From NCBI GenBank assembly GCA_002347475.1, contig DDXI01000116.1, positions 1-10,870 of the forward strand: a DNA stretch of 10,870 nt. The letters run 5' to 3'. This DNA is from Peptococcaceae bacterium UBA2264 (GTDB lineage: Bacteria > Bacillota > Desulfitobacteriia > Desulfitobacteriales > Desulfitobacteriaceae). Below are positions 1-7,082 of this stretch, in pieces; position 1 is the first letter of the stretch, and each line of letters starts with the position of its first letter. The translations under genes were made by a program, and so were the position numbers. The notes beneath the pieces were generated by a model. It did no database searches. It was not told where the DNA came from and saw nothing but the letters and a program-made list of their open reading frames with translations.

Positions 1-273
1 GTGGTTTTGAAACGCTTACCTAGAGATCTTATCCGGTTTCTTTTTGGTGAAAGCCTCTCCAGGCTATATCAGAAGTGATAATGGCAGTGAGTTTACTGTG
101 AAAGTTTTAATGGCAAAATGCGAGATGAGTTTTTAAACAAGGAAATATTTGATACTATGTTTGAAGTAGAGGTGCTGACCAAGAAATGGGTTTTAGAATA
201 CAACACAATAAGGCCGCACAGTTCTCTCGGCTACCGGCCACCTGCATCACAAGCCATATTAATTACTTCTTGA
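1..273 (+). pseudogene. IS3-family transposase remnant (C-terminal integrase part)
   Basis: This is the 3' end of an IS3-type (OrfB, rve integrase fold) DDE transposase, cut by the window edge. One frame reads GYIRSDNGSEFT (62-97), which carries the second catalytic aspartate. A different frame then reads ESFNGKMRDEFLN (from 100) and continues to EYNTIRPHSSLGYRPP, the usual C-terminal signature of the family, ending at the stop at 271-273. About 25 residues normally lie between the DNG and ESFNGK blocks. Here they are directly joined out of frame, so an internal deletion has removed them. A further frame change is likely near 30-40. The element is dead. The family call is firm; the subgroup is not resolved. 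Confidence 0.85.
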
Positions 274-358
274 ACTAACTTAATTTCTGGCATAAAAAAA
301 TGGGGGTTGTACACTCCCGTAATAGATATTGGTAAACTTTTATAGTTAGCCTCTGGTT

Positions 359-385
359 TAGCCCTCCCGGGGCTATCATTTTTTT
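359..385 (+). terminator. Rho-independent terminator
   Basis: A 6-bp perfect stem TAGCCC/GGGCTA (359-364 with 370-375) with a 5-nt loop is followed by a run of seven T (379-385). It lies about 85 bp downstream of the IS3 remnant's stop and may have ended that transcript. The rest of 274-564 shows no gene I can support. Confidence 0.6.
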
Positions 386-564
386 AGCACTCTTTATAGA
401 TTATAGCCACCCTGTCACCACAATGCGGTGGAGATTCCATATAAATGTTTTTTACGACATTACTGAAAATTCCTGCCAACCGTCAAAAATATTTTGCTAC
501 TTGCAATAACAGCTGCAATTAACCTAAATTCTATTTATTTCCGCAATATTTCCAAGATAATAAT

Positions 565-1102
565 ATGAAATATCATACTTGCGCACATACTGGTTTATTA
601 GCGTTAAAGGAACCGTCAGGGGCACCAACAAAGTCTTGGAATGCCTTGCTGGTAAAAACCGTACAAAACCCGATACTACGAAAAAAAGCCAACTATCGCG
701 CTTTCTTTACCTTGAAAGATTGTCAGGACTGCCCGCTGCAAAACCGTTGTGGCATGAAACCTCAAAAAAAGTCCAATTTTGTGATGATTAGCGAACAGAC
801 GGTTCAAGAGCAGTTTGCTGCAAGAGTATTCACTTTTAGAATACCAGAAACTAGCAAAAATCCGCAACGGAGTGGAAGGCAGCCCTTCCGTTCTTCGACG
901 CAAACACCGCGTTGACCAGATGCCTATCCTTGGTCATCTGCGCTCAAAACTGTGGTTTGGGTTTAAAGTCGCAGCCATCAATGTGAACAAGCTGTTGAAA
1001 AAGGTAAGTCAGGGCCGTTTGCTTCCTGATTTCTTGAAAAAATTGCAGGATTTTAGGAAAAATTTGTGCTTAAATCGAAAACCTTTGCGATTGAGTGCTT
1101 AA
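565..1102 (+). pseudogene. DDE transposase remnant, C-terminal half, frameshifted
   Basis: Two overlapping reading frames join into one transposase C-terminus. The first (565 to about 820) contains a cysteine cluster, CQDCPLQNRC, of the kind found in IS1182-like and related DDE transposases. The second (about 815-1102) contains YQKLAKIRNGVEG, PSVLRRKHRVDQMP and RSKLWFGFKVAAINV, where the glutamate of NGVEG is the probable third catalytic residue. The frame changes by one base between about 810 and 835. The N-terminal half, with the first two aspartates, is absent, and upstream frames are closed by 522. The match to a DDE transposase is clear. The exact IS family (IS1182-like or unclassified) is inferred. 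Confidence 0.75.
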
Positions 1103-1220
1103 AAAACGGCTATTTTGACACTGCAACCAATATTATTATTTTACATTATTTGCTTAATAATCAACGATCATCCGCAATGCCCAGCAATGAAAGAAATGAC
1201 AAAAGGAGTAAACAGACTGA

Positions 1221-1523
1221 ATGGCACTGCTTAATAGGCTCTGTTATATAAAGGGGGTGGAAATAATTGTCGGTGCCGGCATCGCCGGACTAACATCAGC
1301 CGCCTTTTTATCTAAACACGGTTGCCGTGTTCTTTTAATTTAAAAAGAACACAAAAATAGCGAGGCTTTTAGGTGCTTTTACGATTGACGGCCACAGTGT
1401 TGATCAAGGTGCACGGGGAATCATTGATTCGGGTATTTTTATCCCCATGATGAAACAGCTTGGGCTGAATATTGAATTTTTGCCCAATCCCATCAGAATT
1501 GCCATCGGGGATCAGTTCTTAGA
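1221..1523 (+). pseudogene. FAD-dependent desaturase/oxidoreductase (CrtI/CrtN-like), N-terminal fragment
   Basis: This is the N-terminal dinucleotide-binding part of a phytoene-desaturase-type flavoenzyme. IIVGAGIAGLTSAAFLSKHG (from 1263) is a textbook GxGxxG beta-alpha-beta fold for FAD. It ends at VLLI followed by a stop at 1341-1343, where the family normally has the acidic residue that binds the FAD ribose. After a frameshift in the A-run near 1352-1357, the protein continues as LLGAFTIDGHSVDQGARG and PMMKQLGLNIEFLPNP, up to codon 1522. There an antisense group II intron begins. The start is unclear: GTG 1257 directly abuts an AAGGGGG sequence, while in-frame ATG 1221 has AGGAG 12 nt upstream. 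The matching C-terminus lies at about 4150-4463; the roughly 300 residues between are missing. The substrate cannot be told from this piece; carotenoid-like is an inference. Confidence 0.8.
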
Positions 1524-1597
1524 ATCGAGTAGGAGGGGGTGACTAACCCCCGTCCTCTCACACCATCGTTAGTACCGTTCGATACACGGCGGTTCAG
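1524..1597 (-). ncRNA. Group II intron domains V and VI
   Basis: On the minus strand, GAACCGCCGTGTATCGAACGG (1596-1576) and the complementary GATGGTG arm (near 1567-1561) form the domain V-like hairpin. Next comes a domain VI-like stem, GGGGGT/ACCCCC (complement of 1551-1546 with 1540-1535), and the 3' end CTACTCGAT, with the expected AY terminus at 1525-1524. The lower domain V stem has at least one mismatch (C against A, in CCGCC/GATGG) where the family normally pairs. This suggests decay of the catalytic core. Confidence 0.65.
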
Positions 1598-1854
1598 TTG
1601 ATGATGAGATGTTACCTGTTCCTTGTATTGCTTATCCATTCCCACTAAGCGTTCTTACTGTCTGTCTTCGATTTCCAATCTATTTTCAAGTAAGTAACCT
1701 CTTTCGAGCAACTGCTATCTTCGTGATTCAAGTAAGCAACATCTGTCTCATCCCAACCGTCGAGCCCTTTTCTTCATCCATTTTCATAGACTTCTTCGAT
1801 ACTACGGTTCGAACTGACTTCTGTACGTTCAGCTTTATCTCTCAATAAAGTTTA

Positions 1855-1862
1855 CTAAGTAG
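1855..1862. repeat. Left target-site duplication of the IS (CTAAGTAG)
   Basis: This 8-bp sequence is identical to 3531-3538. It abuts the left inverted repeat and probably marks the intron sequence duplicated on IS insertion. Confidence 0.6.
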
Positions 1863-1890
1863 GGTTTGCTAACCAAACCCCCACATTTCG

Positions 1891-3411
1891 TTAACCAGCC
1901 AAAACTGCTCTATAATCTCTTGAAAATACCTTTAGTAGGATTTGGACAAAAAGAACTCTGAGCCTGCGCTCTAAGTTCATAACCAGGAACTGCAGGAAAA
2001 TTACGCTCTCAGCCGTTTCTTTTAGCTTGGCATAGATACGGGATAACCCATATTTTCTTTTGCCTTCGCCAAATTTTCCTTCCACGGCATTGCGTTCCTG
2101 GGCATCCAACCGTTCAATTTTCTTCTCAGCTTTCTTCATTAGTGATTTGGCCAGCGGCCTTCCTAGTCTTGGACCACTTAACCTGATTCCATGTTCTTTG
2201 CAATAAGCCAGGTTGTCTCGGTTCCGATAAATCCGGTCTGCCAGAACCGCTTCAGGGTAATATCCGTTGCGTTGCTTGTAGCTTTCTACGGATTCGATGA
2301 AGGTCGCTGCTTCATTGTAAGGATCCCAGGATAATTTTTCTATCCGGCAGTAGCCTTTTTCCAGGCTTATGGCTACTTTGGCCCCAAACTCTACGGCAGC
2401 TCCGGCTTTTCCTCGTACAATCGGCCTGACATGCGGCTGATGAAGGCTTACAATCCGGTCGGCTACACGTTGGCACTTCATTTTATACATGTCAGTCTGT
2501 TGTTCTATCAGTTTCCGGATGACAATCAATAAATTCTGATGCCTCCGGTTCAGCGATGCTGTTTCCTTCGCTTGTTCCAGCATCCTGTCAGCTATCCCCA
2601 GGTTTCTTCTGCAATACTGGAGCTGTTTCTTGACTGCCTGACGCAGTTGATTCTTTCTGGGCGAGCGTTGTTTGGACACATGCAGATAATCTTTTCTGGC
2701 TTTTTCACGGTATGTTCTTGGCCTTTTTTCTTTTTTCCCGCTGTCGGCATGCAGGGTATCGATGATTTCATCCAGCTTTTCTCTGGCTTCGTTGAGCAGC
2801 CCCAGGTCTGTTGGATAACGCATGTCTGCCGGTGTACAGGTTGCATCAAGGATTAGCGTCCCCTGATTAGGTTTTTCTGCTGGATTTTCATTCTCTTCAG
2901 CCTTTTCTTCAGCAGACTCACATACTTCCACAGTACCGGTAACATTCTGGTCGTCATCATGATGATCTTCGTCCTGCTTTTTCCTCAAAGCTTTTTGCCG
3001 GTCTTTTTCTTCAGTTACCGCCTTGAGGATGCATTCGTTGATTGCAGCAAGCCGTTCGGCATTAAAACGTTTACGGAATTTGACCATCGTTACAGGCGTG
3101 AAGGGGTTTGTGACTTGATATTCTTTGAGGCCGATGAAGTATTGGAGGTAAGGATTTTCCGCGATTTGCTGAACGGTTTCTCGGTCAGTATATCCGCAGC
3201 GCGCCTGAATGATCAGCGCTCCCAACGCCATCCGTACCGGTTTAGCCACATTGCCGCGGTCGCTGGGAAACATGAAAGCATATTCCTTTTCGAACTCATC
3301 CCAGGGAATAATATTAGCTAATTGAACCCACCGATTTTCAGCACTAAGACTTCCCGCGAAGGGAAGGATAAAATCATCAATAGTTAATTGAGGGCTAGGT
3401 TTTTTGTACAT
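1891..3411 (-). CDS. IS5-like DDE transposase, intact
   Basis: A 506-residue transposase that cuts and rejoins the ends of its own IS. The N-terminal ~130 residues, including YTDRETVQQIAENPYLQYFIG, look like the DUF772 DNA-binding region of IS5-type transposases. The catalytic triad is visible: Asp189 in TLILDATCTPADMRYPTD, Asp392 in AVLADRIYRNRDN, and Glu444 in RNAVEGKFGEGKRKYGL. A long charged insertion (about 135-185 and 205-310) separates the first two. The start at 3411 has GGAGG six bases upstream. There are no frame breaks, so this may be the youngest insertion here and could still be active. Family placement among IS5/IS1182-like groups is inferred. Confidence 0.9.
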   Translation of the reverse strand: MYKKPSPQLTIDDFILPFAGSLSAENRWVQLANIIPWDEFEKEYAFMFPSDRGNVAKPVRMALGALIIQARCGYTDRETVQQIAENPYLQYFIGLKEYQVTNPFTPVTMVKFRKRFNAERLAAINECILKAVTEEKDRQKALRKKQDEDHHDDDQNVTGTVEVCESAEEKAEENENPAEKPNQGTLILDATCTPADMRYPTDLGLLNEAREKLDEIIDTLHADSGKKEKRPRTYREKARKDYLHVSKQRSPRKNQLRQAVKKQLQYCRRNLGIADRMLEQAKETASLNRRHQNLLIVIRKLIEQQTDMYKMKCQRVADRIVSLHQPHVRPIVRGKAGAAVEFGAKVAISLEKGYCRIEKLSWDPYNEAATFIESVESYKQRNGYYPEAVLADRIYRNRDNLAYCKEHGIRLSGPRLGRPLAKSLMKKAEKKIERLDAQERNAVEGKFGEGKRKYGLSRIYAKLKETAESVIFLQFLVMNLERRLRVLFVQILLKVFSRDYRAVLAG

Positions 3412-3422
3412 TTTCGTCCTCC

Positions 3423-3466
3423 AAGTGCACGGTTTTTGAAATGGAATAAGGAATTCCCATGCACTT
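3423..3466 (-). promoter_or_regulatory. Inverted repeat in transposase leader
   Basis: AAGTGCA (3423-3429) and TGCACTT (3460-3466) form a 7-bp inverted repeat. In the transcript, its distal arm ends right next to the GGAGG ribosome binding site (complement of 3418-3422). A hairpin here could limit translation from read-through transcripts, as seen in other IS. That role is inference. Confidence 0.35.
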
Positions 3467-3530
3467 AATATTCGACAAAAATGGCCTCAAACCCTTGTGG
3501 TTACTGGGATTTTAAGATTAATAGCAAGCC

Positions 3531-3538
3531 CTAAGTAG
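3531..3538. repeat. Right target-site duplication of the IS (CTAAGTAG)
   Basis: This is the second copy of the 8-bp direct repeat. It abuts the right inverted repeat (TAGCAAGCC, 3522-3530), and intron sequence resumes immediately after it. Confidence 0.6.
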
Positions 3539-3848
3539 CGAAATATCTATCGCTATGCATAGCATATCGTACAGATCTCCCCTGTTAAGGTGCATAATCT
3601 TTCACTCCATCCATCCGCCACATTTACACAGCATATCTTCGGATAGTTATTGGGCTTCAGTTTGTATAGCAACCTTACCCGATATACCATGCCTTATATG
3701 TGATTTCTGTTCGTCAGACCAGAGATTTGCCTCCACCTTCCTTCAGATTCCACCTCACGGTGGACACCCTTGGTCTTGGCTATACACTTCCCACTATCAG
3801 GGTGTGTTAGGGACTTTCACCCATTAGACTATGCCCATGCAGGGCGAA

Positions 3849-3887
3849 CTATCAAAGACAAACCTAGCATTGCTAGGTTTCTGATAG
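3849..3887. repeat. Strong hairpin at the intron 5' boundary
   Basis: A 9-bp perfect stem AAACCTAGC/GCTAGGTTT (3860-3868 with 3872-3880) has a 3-nt loop. It is flanked by a further 6-bp pairing, CTATCA/TGATAG (3849-3854 with 3882-3887). On the minus strand it lies immediately 5' of the first intron nucleotide. Some group II introns (class C) insert just after stem-loops. Here the hairpin also falls in transposase coding sequence, so it could be chance. Confidence 0.55.
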
Positions 3888-4048
3888 CTAACCTTACTGG
3901 CAATAAGACCATTGAAATTGATAATGGATTTAAAGGCCTCCACGTAAGAATAGGTAACATTGGATGAAACGGTTTGATTATCAAACATAAAAGGCAAATT
4001 TAATTTAGAGAACCTCTTTATTTTTTGTACTTGTTGTGATAGATTCAT
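3850..4048 (-). pseudogene. Transposase N-terminal fragment of another IS
   Basis: An ORF of about 66 codons starts at ATG 4048 behind a very good ribosome binding site (GGAGG, nine bases upstream). It reads MNLSQQVQKIKRFSKLNLPF and later SYVEAFKSIINFNGLI, up to NARFVFD, where it runs into the group II intron. The style is that of the N-terminus of an IS4/IS1380-type transposase, but I cannot name the family. The catalytic part is missing. Upstream, 4049 to about 4140 holds its AT-rich leader and presumably the IS end, inserted in the desaturase gene. The gene's remainder is not on the far side of the intron. Confidence 0.55.
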
Positions 4049-4149
4049 AGTGGGATTTCCTCCTTCTGTAGGTTGTTTTCGTCAAAAACATTTTAACAGA
4101 ATGAGAGGTAAATCCCTATATTTTTGTCTAAAATTTTTGCAAGTTTTGT

Positions 4150-4463
4150 GCCAGCAAGGCATTGGTGTGTAGAGATAATTATGTTTTAGTTGCCGAATCT
4201 AAGATTAAAACAGTGATAACAATACCATTAACAATTGCGGCCAAGACCAACAATACCGAAGGTTCACTGACTGGATGGTTTTTGCTAACCAACCTTTTCC
4301 AGCCGAGTATCGGTTTTTGAAAGTAAGTCAATCGGTTTTTACACCTATTGATACCATCAAACAAGCGGGTCAATGGACCTTTAACCCTGCCGGTGTATCG
4401 GCGTCAATTTTAACCGGTAAGCTGGCTGCTGATGCCGTCATCAAAGATCTGAAAAAGAAATAA
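4150..4463 (+). pseudogene. FAD-dependent desaturase/oxidoreductase, C-terminal fragment
   Basis: This is the C-terminal end of the flavoenzyme whose N-terminus lies at 1221-1523. One frame reads DNYVLVAESKIKTV (about 4162) to TEGSLTGW (near 4275). After a one-base shift at about 4275-4280 it continues as FANQPFPAEYRFLK and GQWTFNPAGVSASILTGKLA, ending at the TAA at 4461-4463. The NPAGV...LTGKLAAD block matches the C-terminal FAD-contacting motif of phytoene-desaturase-type enzymes, which is normally followed by a short basic tail as here. The left edge is approximate because the join to the IS remnant is unclear. The NTF2-like gene begins 17 bases after the stop, so this was the first gene of that operon. 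Confidence 0.7.
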
Positions 4464-4480
4464 TCGAAGGGAGAAGGCTA

Positions 4481-4957
4481 ATGAACCACCAAAACAACAC
4501 AGAGATTGGGGAAACAAAAGTGCTTGAACCACTGACTGTCGATTCCGTTTACCGCTTATGGTCCAAAACATACAATACACAAGGAAAACCAGACTGGTCA
4601 CACTTGTTGCCATACTATGATCAGAGTATCATCTTTCAGGATTCCATACAAAGCATTGAAGGAATTGAAGCATTTCTGGCCATGTGTCAGCGGCTAGCCA
4701 AACGCTGTCAAAGTTTAAATATGGAACTGAAAAATGTGATGAAAAAAGATAACATCATCATGATGGAGTGGATCATGACCATGTCCTTTAAGAAATACCC
4801 GGAAACTCCGCTATACGGCAGCACCAGGTTGACACTAAATGATCAGGGAATGATTATTGAACAGCGTGACTATTATGACTTATGGGGCGACATTTTTAAC
4901 AACATCTCCCGTTTTAATCGAATATACCGCAAGTTTATGTCTAAGAAATTTGGATAG
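4481..4957 (+). CDS. NTF2/SnoaL-like protein, 158 aa
   Basis: A small soluble protein of the NTF2-like (SnoaL, delta-5-3-ketosteroid isomerase-like) cone fold, with no signal peptide or membrane segment. Evidence for the family is the length, an N-terminal helical stretch containing VDSVYRLWSKTY, then YYDQSIIFQDSIQSIEGIEA (an early strand with the acid-rich pocket edge), and the late GMIIEQRDYYDLW strand, typical of SnoaL-like pockets. The start has GGGAG about seven bases upstream. It lies between the desaturase remnant (17-bp gap) and the SDR remnant (GGAGG just after its stop), so it was the middle gene of a three-gene operon. Catalytic role and substrate are unknown; members often isomerise, cyclise or hydrate small lipids or polyketides. 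The frame is clean, unlike both neighbours. Confidence 0.75.
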   Translation: MNHQNNTEIGETKVLEPLTVDSVYRLWSKTYNTQGKPDWSHLLPYYDQSIIFQDSIQSIEGIEAFLAMCQRLAKRCQSLNMELKNVMKKDNIIMMEWIMTMSFKKYPETPLYGSTRLTLNDQGMIIEQRDYYDLWGDIFNNISRFNRIYRKFMSKKFG

Positions 4958-4970
4958 GAGGCCACTGCTA

Positions 4971-5882
4971 GTGAAATTTCAGTTGCCCGACGACTAATGT
5001 TTCTTAAAAACCGAAAGATGCCTCAAAAACTTAGCACTGCCTTGATGAATGGGAAGGTGGTAGTCATCACCGGTGCTACATCAGGTGTGGGCTATCAGGC
5101 TGTTCAGCAATTGGCGAAAACTCAAGCTCATATTGTCATGATCAACCGCAATCCTGAGAAGTCAGCCAAATTGCAACAACAGTTACAATCTGATTATGGT
5201 GTTATAGTGGATGTGGTTTTAGCAGACATTAGTGATTTACAAGCTGTAAAAAAAGCTGCAGAGTTTATTTTAAAATCGTACCCGAAAATTGATGTTCTCA
5301 TTAATTGTGTGGGAATGCATTCAACCAAGGCAACCTTTACTCAAGAAGGGTTTGAAACAGTATTTTGTGTTAACCATCTCTCATCATTTTTACTGACAAA
5401 CTTGTTGCTGGAACGGTTAAAGGAAAGTGCTCCCCCACGCATTCTATAAATAAATTCAGAAGGTCACCGCTTCAATGGACTGAACCTTGATGATCTGCAT
5501 TGGAAAAACGAATTTACACTGGATTGCGGGGTTATGCAGCATCCAAAACAGCGCAACTTTTAAACCTTTGGGGAATTCACGATGAACTAAAAACTACAGA
5601 TGTCTCAATCAATGCAATGCATCCCGGTGATGTGAAAACTAATATTGGCAACAATAATTGTTGGCTCTATCGGTTTTTCCGCCGTTTTTTATCAACCCTC
5701 TGTTAGGTGATCCTAAAGTATCCGGAGAAGCAATCTATTATCTGGTTGCTGATCCTGCCATGCGCCATATCAGCGGTAATCTTTTCCATCTTACCGTTGA
5801 GGAAATTCCGGCGAAACATGCCTTGGACCGTAAAAAAGGATGCAATCTACTCCCTAAGCAAAAATTAACGTGCTTAAAGTAA
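4971..5882 (+). pseudogene. Short-chain dehydrogenase/reductase (retinol dehydrogenase-like), multiply broken
   Basis: An SDR oxidoreductase of about 290-300 residues using NAD(P). The Rossmann motif is VVVITGATSGVGYQAVQQLA, followed by DVLINCVGMHS (NAG-like motif) and VNHLSSFLLTNLLL. The active-site serine region NSEGHRFNG and YxxxK in GYAASKTAQL are both visible, followed by INAMHPGDVKTNIG. Lesions: the true start is probably GTG 4971 (GGAGG nine bases upstream), with a lost base near 4994 before FLKNRKMPQ; an in-frame TAA at 5447-5449; a frameshift at about 5503-5507; and another at about 5670-5685. The end is TAA at 5880-5882. Sequence similarity along the frames is otherwise well kept, so inactivation looks recent. 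It converges on the glycosyltransferase, 42 bp away. Confidence 0.85.
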
Positions 5883-5924
5883 AACAGCTAATGAGTCAAC
5901 CCTTCCGCTTCCAAGTTGAATTCA

Positions 5925-7082
5925 TTAAATCCAGCGCGTTGGTACTCTTCCCAAGGCCCGGTCTTTCCAGGATGCGCGACCTAAGAGGTGTAGGGCCATT
6001 GAGCGCAGAGCAACTACCGCAGTCAGGAAAACAGCAACGGGGTACAAGAATGCCAAGTAAATCGGAAGGCCAAACTTGCCTAGCATGATCAACCACATTA
6101 TGAGGGCCAGGATATAAGATGCTGCAGCCCGGAAAGCAACGTCCGGGGATATAACCGCCGGGGAAAAAAGGTGTGCAATAAGCAGCACAACAGGTGCAAC
6201 AAAAATCAGGGCGGTCCATAGCCATATGAACAGGTGCGGCAGAATCCGGTAGCCGGTAATTGAAAAGAGGTTTTTGCTAAAACCGTCCCAAACCTGCTTT
6301 GAGCCCCTATACATGCGGCAGGATAGTAAGTTTTTGCCATTCATCAAAATCCATTTTATCCGCATACTTTTCACTTTCCTTGCCAGGGCTAGATCGTCGT
6401 CGATACTGTCCTTGACTGAAGCATATCCGCCGCTTTTTTCATAGGCACCGCGGCTGAAAACGATGCACTGACCCACAGCCGCCGAGAGAAAAGGAAAGGG
6501 CAGCCGATAAGCTAGAAACAGCGGCATGTAGAAGAAGATTGCCCAGTAAATAACAGGAACAATTAGTTTTTCCATGAAAGCACCGAAAACCTGCCGCGGC
6601 ATCAGCGAGGCAAACCCGACTCCTGAGCGCTGAACAGTTGCAATAGTACAGGAAAGTGCTATCCTTTTGTGGGTGGTGTCGGCATCTGTAAAAAGCAGGT
6701 AATCACCTTTTGCAAACCGGGAAAGCTGGTGGCAAGCCCAATTTTTACCTGCCCACCCGGAAGGCAGGGGCTTGCCTTTTATGCATTGCAGCCTCGGATC
6801 ATGAAAACTGTCCAAGATCTCTGCTGTTCTGTCTTCTGAGTTGTCGTCTAATACGATCAACTCGTAACAAGGGTAGTCCTGTGCCAGCAAGGAACAGATG
6901 CAGGCCGTAATATTATCTTCTTCATTTCTAGCAGGAATCAGAACAGATACAAAGGGAGCCTCTCCAACATAGCCGCGCCGGGTAGGGTTGTAGATAAAAT
7001 AGAGGTTGCTCAGGCTGATAAATAGCAAAATCGCCAGGAAAATGATAATCCCGTTCAGTTGACCTAACAGGAAATTGGTCAT
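5925..7082 (-). CDS. Membrane GT2 glycosyltransferase, CrtQ-like
   Basis: A 385-residue family 2 glycosyltransferase that transfers a sugar from a nucleotide sugar to a lipid-like acceptor at the membrane. An N-terminal membrane segment (about 9-30) precedes the GT-A domain: FVSVLIPARNEEDN (44-57), LIVLDDNSEDRTAEIL, the DxD-type metal/nucleotide site FTDADTT with Asp133 and Asp135, and the probable catalytic acid cluster Asp228-230 in SIDDDLALARKV. KQVWDGFSKN (W265) corresponds to the W-containing acceptor motif. A hydrophobic stretch lies at 165-195 and two or three membrane helices follow from about 280. The tail GRASWKDRALGRVPTRW resembles that of carotenoid (diaponeurosporenoate) glycosyltransferases. 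ATG 7082 overlaps the PlsY-like stop (ATGA), so the two are translationally coupled. The substrate is inferred, not shown. Confidence 0.85.
   Translation of the reverse strand: MTNFLLGQLNGIIIFLAILLFISLSNLYFIYNPTRRGYVGEAPFVSVLIPARNEEDNITACICSLLAQDYPCYELIVLDDNSEDRTAEILDSFHDPRLQCIKGKPLPSGWAGKNWACHQLSRFAKGDYLLFTDADTTHKRIALSCTIATVQRSGVGFASLMPRQVFGAFMEKLIVPVIYWAIFFYMPLFLAYRLPFPFLSAAVGQCIVFSRGAYEKSGGYASVKDSIDDDLALARKVKSMRIKWILMNGKNLLSCRMYRGSKQVWDGFSKNLFSITGYRILPHLFIWLWTALIFVAPVVLLIAHLFSPAVISPDVAFRAAASYILALIMWLIMLGKFGLPIYLAFLYPVAVFLTAVVALRSMALHLLGRASWKDRALGRVPTRWI

Larger units (their letters stand above)
1863..3530 (-). mobile_element. Insertion sequence (IS5-like), apparently complete
   Basis: A single-gene IS of 1668 bp. 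The left end reads GGTTTGCTAA, and the right end, read inward, GGCTTGCTAT: an imperfect terminal inverted repeat of about 9 bp with one mismatch. An identical 8-bp sequence, CTAAGTAG, abuts both ends (1855-1862 and 3531-3538) and looks like the target duplication. The inverted match could be extended to TAGGGYTTGCTA, which would put the ends 3 bp further out and leave only a 2-bp duplication, so the boundary is not fully settled. The element sits inside the group II intron and splits its domain region. Confidence 0.7.
1524..3849 (-). mobile_element. Group II intron, ORF-less, interrupted by an IS
   Basis: Read on the minus strand, the element begins at 3849 (GTTCGCCCTGCATGGGC, close to the GTGYG-type 5' end). 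It passes through typical domain I text, including GGTGAAAGTCCC, CACCGTGAGGTGGAATC and CTGACGAACAGAAA. It resumes after the IS with GCTGAACGTACAGAAGTCAG and ends with a domain V-like and a domain VI-like hairpin and the terminus CTACTCGAT at 1524. Without the IS and one direct repeat it is about 650 nt. That is enough for the ribozyme but leaves no room for the usual reverse transcriptase/maturase, and I see no RT motifs. It is antisense to the desaturase, so it could not be spliced from that mRNA. Identification rests on remembered family sequence; a covariance-model search would settle it. Confidence 0.75.

Noticed and set aside
384..440. Short minus-strand frame starting at the ATG at 440, with protein-like text MESPPHCGDRVAIIYKEC
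   Set aside because: Only 18 codons plus stop, no clear ribosome binding site, a close in-frame stop upstream and no recognised family; too short to call.
1609..1848. Plus-strand ORF of 79 codons
   Set aside because: It is the antisense of group II intron sequence, low in charged residues and without a ribosome binding site.
2539..3321. Overlapping ORFs on both strands inside the IS
   Set aside because: Shadows of the transposase gene, with no independent start signals.
1510..3900. The desaturase reading frame appears to continue across the intron into plus-strand text IKDKPSIARF after 3849
   Set aside because: That text is the complement of the transposase N-terminus, which has a start codon and strong ribosome binding site on the minus strand; the apparent continuity is chance.
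3555..3967. Plus-strand ORFs of 90 and 65 codons
   Set aside because: They run antisense through the intron 5' half and the transposase remnant; the text is structural RNA read backwards.
4149..6895. Shared string GTGCCAGCAAGG near 4149 and near 6882
   Set aside because: A single 12-bp match in unrelated coding contexts; no sign of a repeat family.
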